This document shows positions 8,684 through 17,873 of a DNA stretch of 64,000 nucleotides, piece by piece (position 1 is the stretch's first letter; each line of letters begins with the position of its first letter). A program made the translations under genes and the position numbers. Under the pieces are notes generated by a model. The model did no database searches. It was not told the origin of the DNA and saw only the letters and a list, made by a program, of their open reading frames with translations. Location of the stretch: the NCBI RefSeq assembly GCF_017833035.1, contig NZ_JAFIBM010000001.1, forward strand, positions 3,121,762 to 3,185,761, in the 5' to 3' direction. Source of the DNA: Frigoribacterium sp. PvP032. Lineage in GTDB: Bacteria > Actinomycetota > Actinomycetes > Actinomycetales > Microbacteriaceae.

Positions 8684-8791
8684 ATGAGCAGGCCCGTCAC
8701 CGCCGCACCCGGCGCCGTCGCCGTGTCCTCGCCGGTCACGCACGAGGCCTGGTTCCGCCCTCGTGCTGCGGTCTCGGGGGCACGTCCGTGA
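8684..8791 (+). CDS. 35-codon leader ORF, possibly leaderless and translationally coupled
   Basis: ATG at 8684 opens a 35-residue frame beginning MSRPVTAAPGAVAV and ending in a TGA at 8789-8791. That TGA overlaps the GTG start of the ROK kinase (GTGA). The ATG sits 1 base after the operator/promoter palindrome, so the transcript would begin at or next to the ATG. The peptide has no recognised domain. Its likely role is to bring ribosomes to the kinase start by termination-reinitiation. It may alternatively be non-coding leader. Confidence 0.4.
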   Translation: MSRPVTAAPGAVAVSSPVTHEAWFRPRAAVSGARP

Positions 8792-9723
8792 GGCTCGGCC
8801 TCGACATCGGCGGCACGAAGATCGACGCCGTCGCGGTGGACGACGACCGAGGCCCGGCCCGTCCGGTGCACCGCGTGCGACTCGCCTCCGGCTTCGGCGC
8901 CGACGAGGTGCTCGGCAACGCGGTCGAGGCCGCGCAGCGCCTCTCGGCCCTCACCGGCGTCCCGCTCGGCGGGCTGGCGTCGGTCGGCGTGGGGGTGCCC
9001 GGCGTCGTCGACGCCGCCACGGGCAGGGTCGGCCACGCCGTGAACCTCGGCCTCGTCGACTCGGCGCTCGGCACAGAGCTGGCGCATCGCCTCGGGGTGC
9101 CGGTCCGGGTCGAGAACGACGTCAACGCCGCGGCGCTCGGCGCGTGGCACACGATGTCCCTGCAGGGCTCCGTCGCCTACCTCAACCTCGGCACGGGCCT
9201 CGCCGCCGGGCTCGTCCTCGACGGCCAGGTGCGCCGCGGGGCGCAGGGCGCCGCGGGCGAGATAGGCCACGTCCCCGTCGACCCGGTGGGCGCCTGGTGC
9301 GCGTGCGGGCAGCGCGGCTGCCTCGAGACCGTGGCCTCCGGCTCGGCGGCGGCCCGCCTCTGGCCGACCACCGCCCTGCACCCTGCCCGCGCCCTGCTCG
9401 ACGCCGCGGCCGACGGCGACCACCTGGCCGTGCAGGCCCGGCGCACCCTGGTCGACGGGGTCGCGCAGGCGGTCCGGCTCCTCGCACTGACGGTCGACGT
9501 GCAGACGATCGTCGTCGGCGGCGGGATGAGCGCGCTCGGCGATGAGCTGATGGGGCCGGTGCGCGAGGCGCTCGCCGACCAGGCCGCCGCCTCCTCGTTC
9601 ATCGCGTCGCTCGACCTCGCGTCGCGCCTCGTGCTGCTGCCCGCCGGGCTGCCGGCTGCCGCCGTCGGCGCCGCCATGGCGGGCGCGGCCGCCGACCCCG
9701 TCGCGGTCGCAGCGACCGGCTGA
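8788..9723 (+). CDS. ROK-family sugar kinase (glucokinase/N-acetylhexosamine kinase type)
   Basis: A 311-aa ATP-dependent sugar kinase. The N-terminal phosphate-binding motif is LGLDIGGTKIDAVAV. The ROK signature includes GEIGHVPVDPVG, with the substrate-contacting Glu-His, and the zinc motif CACGQRGCLE. There is no DNA-binding domain, so it is an enzyme rather than a regulator. GTG at 8788 is chosen because the protein then starts right at the ROK fold and GGGGG lies 7-8 bases upstream; it overlaps the stop of a small leader ORF. An in-frame start at 8644 would put an implausible basic tail on the enzyme and lies upstream of the predicted promoter. Probable job: phosphorylating the imported amino sugar (GlcNAc or similar). 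Confidence 0.85.
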   Translation: MRLGLDIGGTKIDAVAVDDDRGPARPVHRVRLASGFGADEVLGNAVEAAQRLSALTGVPLGGLASVGVGVPGVVDAATGRVGHAVNLGLVDSALGTELAHRLGVPVRVENDVNAAALGAWHTMSLQGSVAYLNLGTGLAAGLVLDGQVRRGAQGAAGEIGHVPVDPVGAWCACGQRGCLETVASGSAAARLWPTTALHPARALLDAAADGDHLAVQARRTLVDGVAQAVRLLALTVDVQTIVVGGGMSALGDELMGPVREALADQAAASSFIASLDLASRLVLLPAGLPAAAVGAAMAGAAADPVAVAATG

Positions 9724-9789
9724 GGGCGGCCGTCCACATCCTCCACCGGACGGTGGTGCCGGGCAGGGCTGCGCCGTTACCCTGAGGCC

Positions 9790-10263
9790 ATGTCGGACCT
9801 GCGCCTCGAGACCCTGTCCGCCGCCACCGTCGTGGCGGCCAACAACCTGACCCTGAAGCCGGGCCAAGAGCAGTACGTGGCCCCGGTCTCGCACTCGATC
9901 GCCGAGGCCTACGTCAACCCGACGACGGCGTGGCCCCGCGTCGTGCTCGACGGCGACGAGGTCGTCGGCTTCATCATGGGCAACTTCGACGCGGATGCCG
10001 ACGACGAGAGCCTCCGCAGCTGCATCTGGCGCGTCAACGTCTCGGCCGAGCACCAGGGCCAGGGCGTCGGGCGCTTCGCGATCCACGCCCTCGCCGGCGA
10101 GGCGCGCAGCCGCGGCTTCGACACACTCACCGTCATCTACGAGCCGGGCGACGACGGCCCAGAGCGCTTCTTCGCCCACATCGGCTTCGAGGTCGTCGGC
10201 GAGACGCCCTACGGCGAGCACCTCGCGGCGCTGACGATCAGCCCGACGCCGCACGGAGAGTGA
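9790..10263 (+). CDS. GNAT-family N-acetyltransferase
   Basis: A 157-aa single-domain acetyltransferase. The acetyl-CoA pyrophosphate loop reads EHQGQGVGRFA (about residues 91-101), followed by the fold's conserved FFAHIGFEVVGE strand. The start region (MSDLRLETLSAATVVAANNLTL) resembles spermidine/diamine N-acetyltransferases, suggesting a small amine substrate, but this is weak. The stop overlaps the next start (GTGA), so it is co-translated with the ATL gene. Confidence 0.85.
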   Translation: MSDLRLETLSAATVVAANNLTLKPGQEQYVAPVSHSIAEAYVNPTTAWPRVVLDGDEVVGFIMGNFDADADDESLRSCIWRVNVSAEHQGQGVGRFAIHALAGEARSRGFDTLTVIYEPGDDGPERFFAHIGFEVVGETPYGEHLAALTISPTPHGE

Positions 10264-10652
10264 CCGCCGCGGCAGGCTCGCCCGACCCGGGCTCGTCCGA
10301 GTCAGGCTCGCCCGGCGACGACTTCGTCTCGCGCGTCGTCTCCGTCGTCGAGTCCGTGCCGGAGGGGCGGGTCATGTCGTACGGCTCGGTCGCGGCCGCC
10401 GTCGGCTCGCGCTCGTCCCGGGGCGTCGGCAAGGTGATGGCGCACACGGGCTCCGACCTGCCGTGGTGGCGCATCGTGAAGGCCTCAGGGCACGCCCCAG
10501 AGGGGCACGGCCAGAGGGCCCTCGAGCACTGGCGTGCGGAGGGGACCCCGCTGCGCTGGTCGCGGTCGGGCACCGTCCGGGTCGACCTCGAGCGCGCCTC
10601 CTGGTCGCCCGACGTCAGCCTGGGGGACGAGCCGGTCGGCACCTTCGGCTGA
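10260..10652 (+). CDS. Alkyltransferase-like protein (ATL), MGMT family without the acceptor cysteine
   Basis: A 130-aa protein with the MGMT DNA-binding fold (VPEGRVMSYGSVAAAVG, then GVGKVMAH). The position of the methyl-accepting cysteine in the PCHR motif is taken by Trp: the sequence reads LPWWRIVKASG. ATL proteins bind O6-alkylguanine without repairing it and hand the lesion to nucleotide excision repair. The GTG start overlaps the GNAT stop. The N-terminal 25 residues are Ser/Pro/Gly-rich and probably disordered. PWWR differs slightly from the commoner PWHR. Confidence 0.88.
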   Translation: MTAAAGSPDPGSSESGSPGDDFVSRVVSVVESVPEGRVMSYGSVAAAVGSRSSRGVGKVMAHTGSDLPWWRIVKASGHAPEGHGQRALEHWRAEGTPLRWSRSGTVRVDLERASWSPDVSLGDEPVGTFG

Positions 10653-10686
10653 CGCGCTCGACACGACGGAGCGCTTCGATCGGAGC

Positions 10687-11103
10687 ATGCCCTCGCTCAC
10701 CCGTCTCGCCGCCGCGGCCGCCGTCGCCGTCGTCGTCTGCACCGCCGCCTCCTCCTGCTCGGCACTGGGTCTCGGCTCCGACGAGAAGTCGTGGGAGTTC
10801 GACCGGTACGGCGACGCGCCGAAGGCCGGCACGCGCTCGTTCGTGCTGGACGCCTGGGTGCCCTCCGACGCGGTCGACATCCGCGCCGTCGCACGTCGCG
10901 AGGCACCCGAGGAGGCGGTCCTCACGTTCCACAGCGCCGCCTCCCCTGCCGACGGCGCGGGCTGCGCCGTCCTCGAGCCCGTGACCGACGCCCCGCCCCT
11001 GTCGCCCGACTGGCTGCCAGGCTCGACGCCCACCGCGGGCTGGAGCTGCGGCGACTGGACCGTCGTCGCGGACGACGGCACGGTCTGGGCCTGGCGCGGC
11101 TGA
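10687..11103 (+). CDS. Small secreted lipoprotein of unknown function
   Basis: A 138-aa protein with an N-terminal signal sequence (MPSLTRLAAAAAVAVVV) and a possible lipobox ending AASSC at about residue 20. The mature part has three further cysteines and a Trp-rich C-terminus (GWSCGDWTVVADDGTVWAW). No domain is recognised. It follows the ATL gene by 34 bases on the same strand. The longer frame beginning at 10534 reads through the ATL gene in another phase and is not real. Confidence 0.65.
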   Translation: MPSLTRLAAAAAVAVVVCTAASSCSALGLGSDEKSWEFDRYGDAPKAGTRSFVLDAWVPSDAVDIRAVARREAPEEAVLTFHSAASPADGAGCAVLEPVTDAPPLSPDWLPGSTPTAGWSCGDWTVVADDGTVWAWRG

Positions 11104-11116
11104 CGCCCGTCGCGCA

Positions 11117-11217
11117 CGATTCAGGAACACGCTCGCGACACCTCCTGAACGGTGCACCGTTCAGGAGCGCGGCTCCCCCCGCCGCGCAGCTCAGGACGAA
11201 TGTTCCTGAATGAGGAG
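11117..11217 (-). repeat. Structured dispersed repeat with four TCAGGA/TCCTGA arms, copy B
   Basis: The outer arms ATTCAGGAACA-type at 11119-11129 and 11200-11211 pair over about 11 bp. Inside are a hairpin with GCGCGGC/GCCGCGC arms and a perfect 26-bp palindrome at 11142-11167 centred on TGCA. The predicted RNA on the minus strand is a three-way junction. It starts 32 bases after the stop of the ABC exporter gene and lies between convergent genes. It aligns end to end with copy A at 1811-1912. Confidence 0.7.
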
Positions 11218-11248
11218 GAGGGGGCGGGGGGGGCGAGGGCGGCGGCGG

Positions 11249-13216
11249 CTACACGAGCGAGTCGCGCCAGGCCGCGTGCAGCTGCGCGAAGCGCCCGGTG
11301 CCCGCGATCAGGTCGGCGGGCGTGCCGTCCTCGACCACGCGGCCGTGCTCCATGACGAGCACCCGGTCGGCGATCGCGACCGTCGACAGGCGGTGCGCGA
11401 TGATCACCGCGGTACGGTCGGCGAGCAGGGTCTGCAGCGCCTCCTGCACCATGCGCTCGGACGGGATGTCGAGCGACGCGGTGGCCTCGTCGAGGATGAG
11501 CACCGCCGGGTCGGCGATGAACGCGCGCGCGAACGAGAGCAGCTGGCGCTGCCCGGCCGAGACACGACCGCCGCGCTTGTTCACGTCGGTGTCGTACCCG
11601 TTGGGCAGCGCCACGATGAACTCGTGGGCGCCGACCGCGCGGGCGGCCCGCTCGATCTCGTCGCGCGTCGCGTCGGGCTTGCCGAGCGAGATGTTGTCCG
11701 CCACCGAGCCCGAGAACAGGTACGCCTCCTGGGTGACCATGACGATCGCCCGCCGCAGGTCCTTCGGGTGCAGGTCGCGCAGGTCGACGCCGTCGAGGGT
11801 CACGCGGCCGCGCGTCGGGTCGTAGAACCGCGACATGAGCTTCGCGAGAGTCGACTTGCCGGCGCCGGTCGAGCCGACCAGGGCGATGGTCTGCCCCGCG
11901 GGCACGTCGAGGTCGAACTCGGGCAGCACGACCGTGTCGGCCGAGTACGCGAACTCGACGTCGTCGAACACCACGGCTCCCTTCGCGTGCCGCAGGTCGA
12001 CGGGCGACTCGGGGTCGGGCACGCTCGGCTGCTCCTCGAGGACGCCCGAGATCTTCTCGAGCGCCGCCGACGCGGACTGGTAGCCGTTGTAGAACATGGC
12101 CATCTCCTCCGCGGGGTCGAAGAAGCGCTTCGCGTACAGCGCCGCCGCCAGCAGGGCGCCGATCTCGAGCGAGCCGTCGATCACCCTGAAGCCGCCGAAG
12201 AGCACGACGGCCGCGAGGGTGGCGTTGCCGATCAGCACCAGTCCGGGGTCGAACGTGCCGAACAGCGTGAACACCTTCGAGTTGGCCTGGCGGTACTCCT
12301 CGACGTAGCCCGCGTACTCCTTCTCGTTGCGCGCCTCCTTGCGGAACGCCTGCACCGCCCGCATGCCCGTCATCGTCTCGACGAAGTGCACGATGACCCG
12401 GGCGCTGGCGACGCGCGTGGCACGGAACAGCTTCTGCGAGCGCACCTGGAACCACCGCGTGAGCAGGACCAGCGGGACGAGCGCGACGGCGAGCACGAGC
12501 CCGCTCGGCGCGTCGAGGCTGACCAGCGCGATCGCGGTGAAGCCCATGTAGAGCAGGCCGGAGACGAGCTGGTTGATGCCCGAGTCGAGCAGCTCGCGGA
12601 TCGAGTCGAGGTCGCTCGTCTGGCGCGAGATGATCCGCCCCGACGTGTACGTCTCGTGGAACTCGAGGCTGAGCCGCTGCGTGTGCAGGAACAGACGCTT
12701 GCGCAGGTCGAACAGGATCGCCTGGCTGATCCGCGCCGACAGCACCGTGTACTGCGCCATCAGCACGGCGCCGAGCACGCCCGTGACGAGGTAGACCACG
12801 ACCACGAGGATCGCCGGTGCCCAGTCCTGACGGTCCATCAGGGCAGGCAGGGCGGTGTCGATGCCGAACGCGATCAGCGCGGGGCCGGCCACCTGGGAGG
12901 CAGTGCTGACGATGACGACGACCGCCATCAGCGCCAGCCGCCAGCGCAGCGGACGGATCAGCGAGCCGAGGAGGCGCAGTGAACGACGACGGAGCCGCTT
13001 GCTCTCGGCCTTCGTGAAGTCGTCCCGCTCCTCGCCGCGGACCCCCTGCGTCGTCGAGCCCTGCTCGGCGCGCTTCTCGGCCGGGGTGCGACCGTCGAGG
13101 GCCGCGTGGGCGGGGCCGCCCCCGGTGCCGTCGACCATGCCGTCGTCACGGACCGCGCCGTCGCGCGCGTCCTCGCTGCGGCGCGTGGCCTGGTCGTGCG
13201 TCGTCTGCTCGGTCAT
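11249..13216 (-). CDS. ABC exporter half-transporter, ABCB/multidrug type, second subunit
   Basis: A 655-aa half-transporter: about 90 hydrophilic residues, a six-helix exporter domain (from about [19 protein letters not shown]), then the ATPase. Walker A is [10 protein letters not shown], the signature SAGQRQ, and Walker [11 protein letters not shown]. The ATG overlaps the stop of the upstream half-transporter (ATGA), so the two are made as a pair and should form a heterodimer such as BmrCD or TmrAB. The substrate is unknown; drugs, lipids or peptides are possible. The structured repeat B lies just after its stop. Confidence 0.9.
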   Translation of the reverse strand: MTEQTTHDQATRRSEDARDGAVRDDGMVDGTGGGPAHAALDGRTPAEKRAEQGSTTQGVRGEERDDFTKAESKRLRRRSLRLLGSLIRPLRWRLALMAVVVIVSTASQVAGPALIAFGIDTALPALMDRQDWAPAILVVVVYLVTGVLGAVLMAQYTVLSARISQAILFDLRKRLFLHTQRLSLEFHETYTSGRIISRQTSDLDSIRELLDSGINQLVSGLLYMGFTAIALVSLDAPSGLVLAVALVPLVLLTRWFQVRSQKLFRATRVASARVIVHFVETMTGMRAVQAFRKEARNEKEYAGYVEEYRQANSKVFTLFGTFDPGLVLIGNATLAAVVLFGGFRVIDGSLEIGALLAAALYAKRFFDPAEEMAMFYNGYQSASAALEKISGVLEEQPSVPDPESPVDLRHAKGAVVFDDVEFAYSADTVVLPEFDLDVPAGQTIALVGSTGAGKSTLAKLMSRFYDPTRGRVTLDGVDLRDLHPKDLRRAIVMVTQEAYLFSGSVADNISLGKPDATRDEIERAARAVGAHEFIVALPNGYDTDVNKRGGRVSAGQRQLLSFARAFIADPAVLILDEATASLDIPSERMVQEALQTLLADRTAVIIAHRLSTVAIADRVLVMEHGRVVEDGTPADLIAGTGRFAQLHAAWRDSLV

Positions 13217-15045
13217 GCCAGCACCTCCTCTCGGGCGGGGGTCGTGTCGTCGTCGAGGGACGAGATCACCCAGCGGTAGTGCTCGTTCGTGGCGAGCAGG
13301 TCGGAGTGGGTGCCGACCGCGGTGACCCTGCCGTTCTCGAGCAGGGCGACGCGGTCGGCGAGGGTGACCGTCGAGGGACGGTGCGCGACGATCAACGAGG
13401 TCGTCGACGCGAGGACGCGGCGGAGGCCGGCCTCGACCCGCGCCTCGGTGTCGACGTCGAGCGCCGACAGCGGGTCGTCGAGCACGAGGATCGCGGGTCG
13501 TGCCGCGACGGCGCGGGCCAGGGCGAGCCGCTGGCGCTGCCCGCCGGAGAGGCTCAGCCCCTCTTCTCCGACCCGGGTGTCGACGCCGTCGGGCAGGCGT
13601 TCGACGAAGTCGGCCTGCGCGATCTCGAGGGCCTCGCGCATCACGCGGTCGGCCTCGACGGGGTCGTCGGCGAGGTCGGGGCGGCCGAGCAGCACGTTGT
13701 CGCGGACGGAGGCGCTGAACAGCGTCGCGTCCTCGAAGGCCATGCCGACCAGTCGGCGCAGCTCTTGCCGGGACAGGTCGCGCACGTCGACGCCGTCGAT
13801 CCGGACGCTGCCGCCCGTCACGTCGTAGAGGCGCGAGACGAGCGCGAGCAGCGTCGTCTTGCCCGAGCCGGTGAGCCCGACGAGCGCCATGGTCTCGCCC
13901 GGCTCGACGACGAGGTCGACGCCGTTGACCAGGTCCGGGTACTGGGCCTGGCTGTCCTGGTAGCGGAAGTGGGCGTCGGCGAACTCGAGCCGCCCCTCCG
14001 GCGCCTCGATCGTGACCGGCTGCTCGGGGTCGGTGATCGCGTTCTCGCTGTCGAGCACCTCGAAGAACCGGTCGGCGGCCGTGCGGGTGTCGAAGGTCAT
14101 CGAGAGCAGGAAGCCGATCGACTCGACCGGCCAGCGCAGCACCGTGGCCGTCGCGAAGAACGCGAAGAGCTGCCCGACGGTGAGCTGGCCGTCGGCGGCG
14201 AGCCAGATGCCGCCGAGCAGGCAGAGGGCGAAGGCGACGTCGGGCACGAGCAACAGCCAGAGCCACAGCCGGCTGATCGCCTGTGCCTTCTCGATCTCGG
14301 TGCCGCGCAGGTCGTCGGCCTGCTTCGCGAACTCCTCGAGCGAGTGCTTGCCGCGGCCGAAGGCCTTGAGCACCCGGATGCCGTGCACGCTCTGCTCGAC
14401 GCTGGTCGCGAGGTCGCCGACCTGGTCCTGGCTGCGCCGCGCGACGATCGAGTAGCGCTTCTCGAACGCGAAGCTGACGAAGAACACGGGCATCGACGCG
14501 ACCATGAAGAGGAGCGCCAACGCCCAGCTGTAGAAGAAGAGCACGGCGAAGCCGACGACGATCGTCAGCAGGTTGACGACCAACAGGACGAGGCCGAACG
14601 CGAGCCAGCGGCGGATCAGCGAGAGGTCGCTGACCGACCGGCTGAGCAGCTGGCCGCTCTGCCAGCGGTCGTGGAACGCCACCGGCAGGTCCTGCAGCTT
14701 CGCGTAGAGCGAGTTGCGCATCGACGCCTCGACGTGCGTGCTCGGCGTGAGCACGAGCCGGCGTCGGAGGCCGATCATGATCGCCTCGACGATGCCGAGG
14801 CCGAGCACGACCGCGAAGGCCGGCCACACCTGGGCTCGGTCGCCGCTCGACAGGGGGCCGTCGACCAGCAGCTGCAGCACGGCGGGGATGAGCAGGGCGA
14901 CGACGGCGGCGGCGAGCGCGGCGACGGCGCCGAGCACGATGCGCGGGATCGCCGGCTTCGCGTAGGGCTGGAGACGCATCAGGGCGCGGAACGTCGACGG
15001 GCGACGCTGCGTCGCGGACGGGCTGGGAGGGGACTTCGGAGACAT
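13213..15045 (-). CDS. ABC exporter half-transporter, ABCB/multidrug type, first subunit
   Basis: A 610-aa half-transporter with a six-helix membrane domain (from [19 protein letters not shown]) and a C-terminal ATPase. Walker A is [10 protein letters not shown] and the signature is LSGGQRQ. Its Walker B ends [11 protein letters not shown], with Asp in place of the catalytic Glu, whereas the partner has the canonical Glu. That asymmetry is the hallmark of heterodimeric exporters with one degenerate ATP site. ATG at 15045 is preferred to the upstream in-frame start at 15294, which would add a Pro-rich tail spanning the leader region. It is preceded by hairpins and a small leader ORF. Confidence 0.9.
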   Translation of the reverse strand: MSPKSPPSPSATQRRPSTFRALMRLQPYAKPAIPRIVLGAVAALAAAVVALLIPAVLQLLVDGPLSSGDRAQVWPAFAVVLGLGIVEAIMIGLRRRLVLTPSTHVEASMRNSLYAKLQDLPVAFHDRWQSGQLLSRSVSDLSLIRRWLAFGLVLLVVNLLTIVVGFAVLFFYSWALALLFMVASMPVFFVSFAFEKRYSIVARRSQDQVGDLATSVEQSVHGIRVLKAFGRGKHSLEEFAKQADDLRGTEIEKAQAISRLWLWLLLVPDVAFALCLLGGIWLAADGQLTVGQLFAFFATATVLRWPVESIGFLLSMTFDTRTAADRFFEVLDSENAITDPEQPVTIEAPEGRLEFADAHFRYQDSQAQYPDLVNGVDLVVEPGETMALVGLTGSGKTTLLALVSRLYDVTGGSVRIDGVDVRDLSRQELRRLVGMAFEDATLFSASVRDNVLLGRPDLADDPVEADRVMREALEIAQADFVERLPDGVDTRVGEEGLSLSGGQRQRLALARAVAARPAILVLDDPLSALDVDTEARVEAGLRRVLASTTSLIVAHRPSTVTLADRVALLENGRVTAVGTHSDLLATNEHYRWVISSLDDDTTPAREEVLA

Positions 15046-15121
15046 GGCTGATCCAAGTGTCGTGATCTGGAGCGTCGACGGCGTCGTGGCGGCTGTCGAC
15101 CGGGGAGGGAGTCGCGGCCCG

Positions 15122-15174
15122 GTGCCCTGGGCAGGGCACGGCGGCGACCCTGATGTGGAGCGCTGGGAGCGCTC
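15122..15174 (-). promoter_or_regulatory. Two hairpins between leader ORF and ABC exporter
   Basis: Perfect 7-bp hairpins at 15158-15174 (GAGCGCT, loop GGG) and 15122-15139 (GTGCCCT, loop GGGC) lie between the leader ORF stop and the exporter start. They could take part in ribosome-controlled attenuation. No U-run terminator follows, so Rho-dependent control or no control is also possible. Confidence 0.4.
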
Positions 15175-15226
15175 GGGTGGAGGAGGTGCGGTGCCGGTGG
15201 CGAGCCCGGCCTGCGTTCCGCTCGGC

Positions 15227-15337
15227 CTAGCCGACGAGGGTCCGGGCTGCCCCGCGGGCGGCGACGGAGGTGGGGGAGGCAGGCACGAGGGCACCGGCGG
15301 GGGCCGAGGCCACCGTGGTCAGCGTCGTCGAGTTCAT
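15227..15337 (-). CDS. 36-residue leader ORF upstream of the ABC exporter
   Basis: ATG at 15337 is preceded by a perfect AGGAGG with 6-base spacing, far better than most starts here. The frame encodes 36 residues beginning [15 protein letters not shown], without cysteine, aromatic or acidic residues, and ends at TAG 181 bases before the exporter start on the same strand. No domain is recognised. Known heterodimeric exporters such as Bacillus BmrCD have a small leader ORF that senses ribosome-targeting antibiotics; a similar role here is inference. It could instead be an independent small protein. Confidence 0.5.
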   Translation of the reverse strand: MNSTTLTTVASAPAGALVPASPTSVAARGAARTLVG

Positions 15338-15408
15338 CGTGTCCTCCTGTGCAGGTCGTCGTTCGTCCGTCATGTCAGTCGCGAGCGACCGGCTGTGAGC
15401 AGCTTTTC

Positions 15409-15438
15409 AGGATATGTGTGCTGACACCTCCCCCGCAA
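15409..15438 (-). promoter_or_regulatory. Candidate promoter for the leader ORF and ABC exporter
   Basis: On the minus strand TTGCGG (15438-15433), an 18-base spacer and TATCCT (15414-15409) form a reasonable sigma-70-type promoter, giving a 5' leader of about 65 bases before the small ORF. The -10 lies in a short AT-rich patch. Confidence 0.35.
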
Positions 15439-15500
15439 GGGCGAGCCTCGGGAACATGCACGACAGGTGTGACGGCGGTAGGCGACAGGCGCGGGGCGGC

Positions 15501-15543
15501 GACGACGAACGCCCCGGCCGTGCGGGCCGGGGCGTTCGTCGTC
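15501..15543 (-). terminator. Strong hairpin terminator after purH
   Basis: A perfect 19-bp inverted repeat (15501-15519 and 15525-15543) with a 5-base loop, beginning 15 bases after the purH stop. There is no U-tract, as is common in high-GC actinomycetes. Confidence 0.8.
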
Positions 15544-15557
15544 TTCAGGTAGGCGGC

Positions 15558-17231
15558 TCAGTGGAAGAAGTGCCGCTCGCCCGTGAAGTACATCGTGACG
15601 CCCGCGGCAGCGGCAGCCGCGACGACCTCGTCGTCACGGATCGACCCGCCGGGCTGGACGACCGCGCGCACGCCCGCGTCGAGCAGCACCTGCAGGCCGT
15701 CGGCGAACGGGAAGAACGCGTCGGAGGCGGCGACCGAGCCGCGGGCCCGCTCCCCCGCCCGCGTCACGGCCAGCTGGCACGAGTCGACCCGGTTGACCTG
15801 GCCCATGCCCACGCCCACGGAGGCGCCGGCGTCGGCCAGGAGGATCGCGTTCGACTTGACCGAGCGGCAGGCGCGCCAGGCGAACTCGAGGTCGGCGCGC
15901 GTGGCGGCGTCGACCTCCTCGCCCGCGGCCAGGGTCCAGCCCTGCGACGAGAAGCCGTCGAACGAGTCGACCTGCTGCACGAGCAGGCCGCCCGAGATCT
16001 GACGCGCCTCGACGGTCGGGCGGGCGAAGTCGGCCGGCAGCACGAGCAGCCGGATGTTCTTCTTCGTCTGCAGCAGTGCCAGCGCGTCGGGCTCGAAGGC
16101 GGGGGCGATGACGACCTCGGTGAAGATGTCCTTCACCGTCTCTGCCATGGCCAGCGTCACCGGGCGGTTCGCCGCGATGACGCCGCCGTAGGCCGACACG
16201 GGGTCGCACGCGTGTGCGCGTCGGTGCGCGTCGGCGATCGCGTCGACGGCGTCGGCCGAGGCCACGGCGATGCCGCACGGGTTCGCGTGCTTGATGATCG
16301 CCACGGCCGGCTCGGCGAAGTCGTACGCGGCACGCAGGGCCGCGTCGGCGTCGACGTAGTTGTTGTACGACATCTCCTTGCCGTGCAGCTGCTCGGCCTG
16401 CGCGATGCCCGCGCCCTCGGGCGAGGCGTAGAGCGCCGCCTGCTGGTGCGAGTTCTCGCCGTAGCGGAGCGTGGCCTGACGGTCGCCCTCGAGGGTGACG
16501 TGCTGGGGGGCGTCGAACGCCGTCGACCCGGCCCGCGCCTCCTCGGCTGCGGTCGTCGAGTCGGCACCTGCAGCGGCACCGGCCTCGTGCTCGGCACGTA
16601 CGCCGACGTTCTCGGCGAACCACGCGGCGACGGCCGTGTCGTAGGCGGCGGTGTGCGCGAAGGCCTCGCCGGCCAGGCGCTGTCGCTGGGCGAGCGTCGT
16701 GCCGCCGAGCGTCAGCGACTTCACGATCTGCGGGTAGCTGGCGGGCGACACGGCGATCGCCACGTTCGCGTGGTTCTTGGCGGCGGCGCGGACGAGGGCC
16801 GGCCCGCCGATGTCGATGTTCTCGATCACGGCCGGGGCCTCGGCACCCGACGCGACCGTCTCGACGAAGGGGTAGAGGTTGACGACGACGAGCTGGAACG
16901 GTGCGATGTCGAGCTCGGCGAGCTGCTGCTCGTGCGACTCGAGGCGCAGGTCGGCGAGCACACCCGCGTGGATGCCGGGGTGCAGCGTCTTGACCCGGCC
17001 GTCGAGCGACTCGGGGAACCCGGTCACGGCACTCACGTCGGTGACGTCGTGGCCGGCGTCGCGGATGGTCGACGCGGTCGAGCCGGTCGACACGATCTCG
17101 ACGCCCGCGGCGGCGAGCGCCTCGGCCAGGTCGAGCAGTCCGGTCTTGTCGCTCACGCTGATGAGGGCGCGACGCACGGGGACCGCGTCTCGGTCTCGAT
17201 GCAGGCTGGGGTCGATCTGGTGGCCGCTCAT
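15558..17231 (-). CDS. purH: Bifunctional AICAR transformylase/IMP cyclohydrolase
   Basis: A 557-aa enzyme for the last two steps of IMP synthesis in the cytoplasm: formylation of AICAR with 10-formyl-THF, then ring closure. The N-terminal cyclohydrolase (MGS-like) domain includes [20 protein letters not shown] and [16 protein letters not shown]. The C-terminal transformylase domain carries the catalytic Lys-His in [10 protein letters not shown] Thr/Ala-rich insert of about 25 residues (near [16 protein letters not shown]) interrupts the junction region. The ATG overlaps the purN stop (ATGA), so purN and purH are co-translated. Confidence 0.97.
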   Translation of the reverse strand: MSGHQIDPSLHRDRDAVPVRRALISVSDKTGLLDLAEALAAAGVEIVSTGSTASTIRDAGHDVTDVSAVTGFPESLDGRVKTLHPGIHAGVLADLRLESHEQQLAELDIAPFQLVVVNLYPFVETVASGAEAPAVIENIDIGGPALVRAAAKNHANVAIAVSPASYPQIVKSLTLGGTTLAQRQRLAGEAFAHTAAYDTAVAAWFAENVGVRAEHEAGAAAGADSTTAAEEARAGSTAFDAPQHVTLEGDRQATLRYGENSHQQAALYASPEGAGIAQAEQLHGKEMSYNNYVDADAALRAAYDFAEPAVAIIKHANPCGIAVASADAVDAIADAHRRAHACDPVSAYGGVIAANRPVTLAMAETVKDIFTEVVIAPAFEPDALALLQTKKNIRLLVLPADFARPTVEARQISGGLLVQQVDSFDGFSSQGWTLAAGEEVDAATRADLEFAWRACRSVKSNAILLADAGASVGVGMGQVNRVDSCQLAVTRAGERARGSVAASDAFFPFADGLQVLLDAGVRAVVQPGGSIRDDEVVAAAAAAGVTMYFTGERHFFH

Positions 17232-17821
17232 GCGGGTCTCGTCTCCTCGAGGTCGGTCGTTCCGTCGGCGATCTCGCGCACGGTCTGCACCAGCAGCTCG
17301 CGCTCGACGATCTTGATGCGGTCGTGGAGCGACGACTCGTCGTCGCCGGGCAGCACGGGGATGCGCCGCTGCGCCAGGATCGGGCCGCTGTCGACGCCGG
17401 CGTCGACGACGATCACGCTCGCCCCGGTCTGGTCGACACCGGCCGCGATCGCGTCCCTGACGCCGTGCGCGCCCGGGAACTCGGGCAGGAACGCGGGGTG
17501 GGTGTTGATCAGGTGCGGGCTCAGGGCGTCGACGACCCCGACCGGCAGCAGCCGCATGAAGCCGCTCAGCACGACGAGGTCGGGCTGCCACTGCCGGATC
17601 TGCGCCAGCAGCTCGTCGCCCCACGCGGCCCGGTCGTCGAAGCTCGAGAACGGCACGGTGAAGGTCGGGACGCCGAAGTGCTCCGCGTGCTCGAGTCCGT
17701 CGGCCTCACGGTCGGCGCCGACGGCGACGACGCGGGCGGGGTAGCTGTCGTGGTGCGCGGCCTCGAGCAGGGCACGCAGGTTCGAGCCGCCACCGGAGAT
17801 GAGCACCACGAGCTTCAGCAC
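17228..17821 (-). CDS. purN: Phosphoribosylglycinamide formyltransferase (GART)
   Basis: A 197-aa cytoplasmic enzyme that transfers formyl from 10-formyl-THF to GAR in purine synthesis. Motifs: the phosphate loop [13 protein letters not shown] at the N-terminus, [15 protein letters not shown] with the catalytic Asn and His, and [10 protein letters not shown] with the catalytic Asp. Length is typical. It precedes purH with a 4-base overlap and follows the DUF6350 gene after 52 bases that contain a small hairpin (GGGGCG/CGCCCC type). Confidence 0.97.
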   Translation of the reverse strand: MLKLVVLISGGGSNLRALLEAAHHDSYPARVVAVGADREADGLEHAEHFGVPTFTVPFSSFDDRAAWGDELLAQIRQWQPDLVVLSGFMRLLPVGVVDALSPHLINTHPAFLPEFPGAHGVRDAIAAGVDQTGASVIVVDAGVDSGPILAQRRIPVLPGDDESSLHDRIKIVERELLVQTVREIADGTTDLEETRPA

Positions 17822-17873
17822 CCGGCAAGCCTAGTGGCCGGGGCGCACGCCCCCGAGGCCGAGGAGGCGCGGG

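Noticed and set aside
13217-15139. N-terminal extension of the second ABC half-transporter (frame 11249-15139)
   Set aside because: The extension overlaps the first half-transporter in another phase. The ATG at 13216, overlapping the TGA, is the real start.
15338-15557. Purine riboswitch upstream or around purH
   Set aside because: The segment is at the 3' side of purH; its long hairpin is a terminator and no purine-aptamer features are seen.
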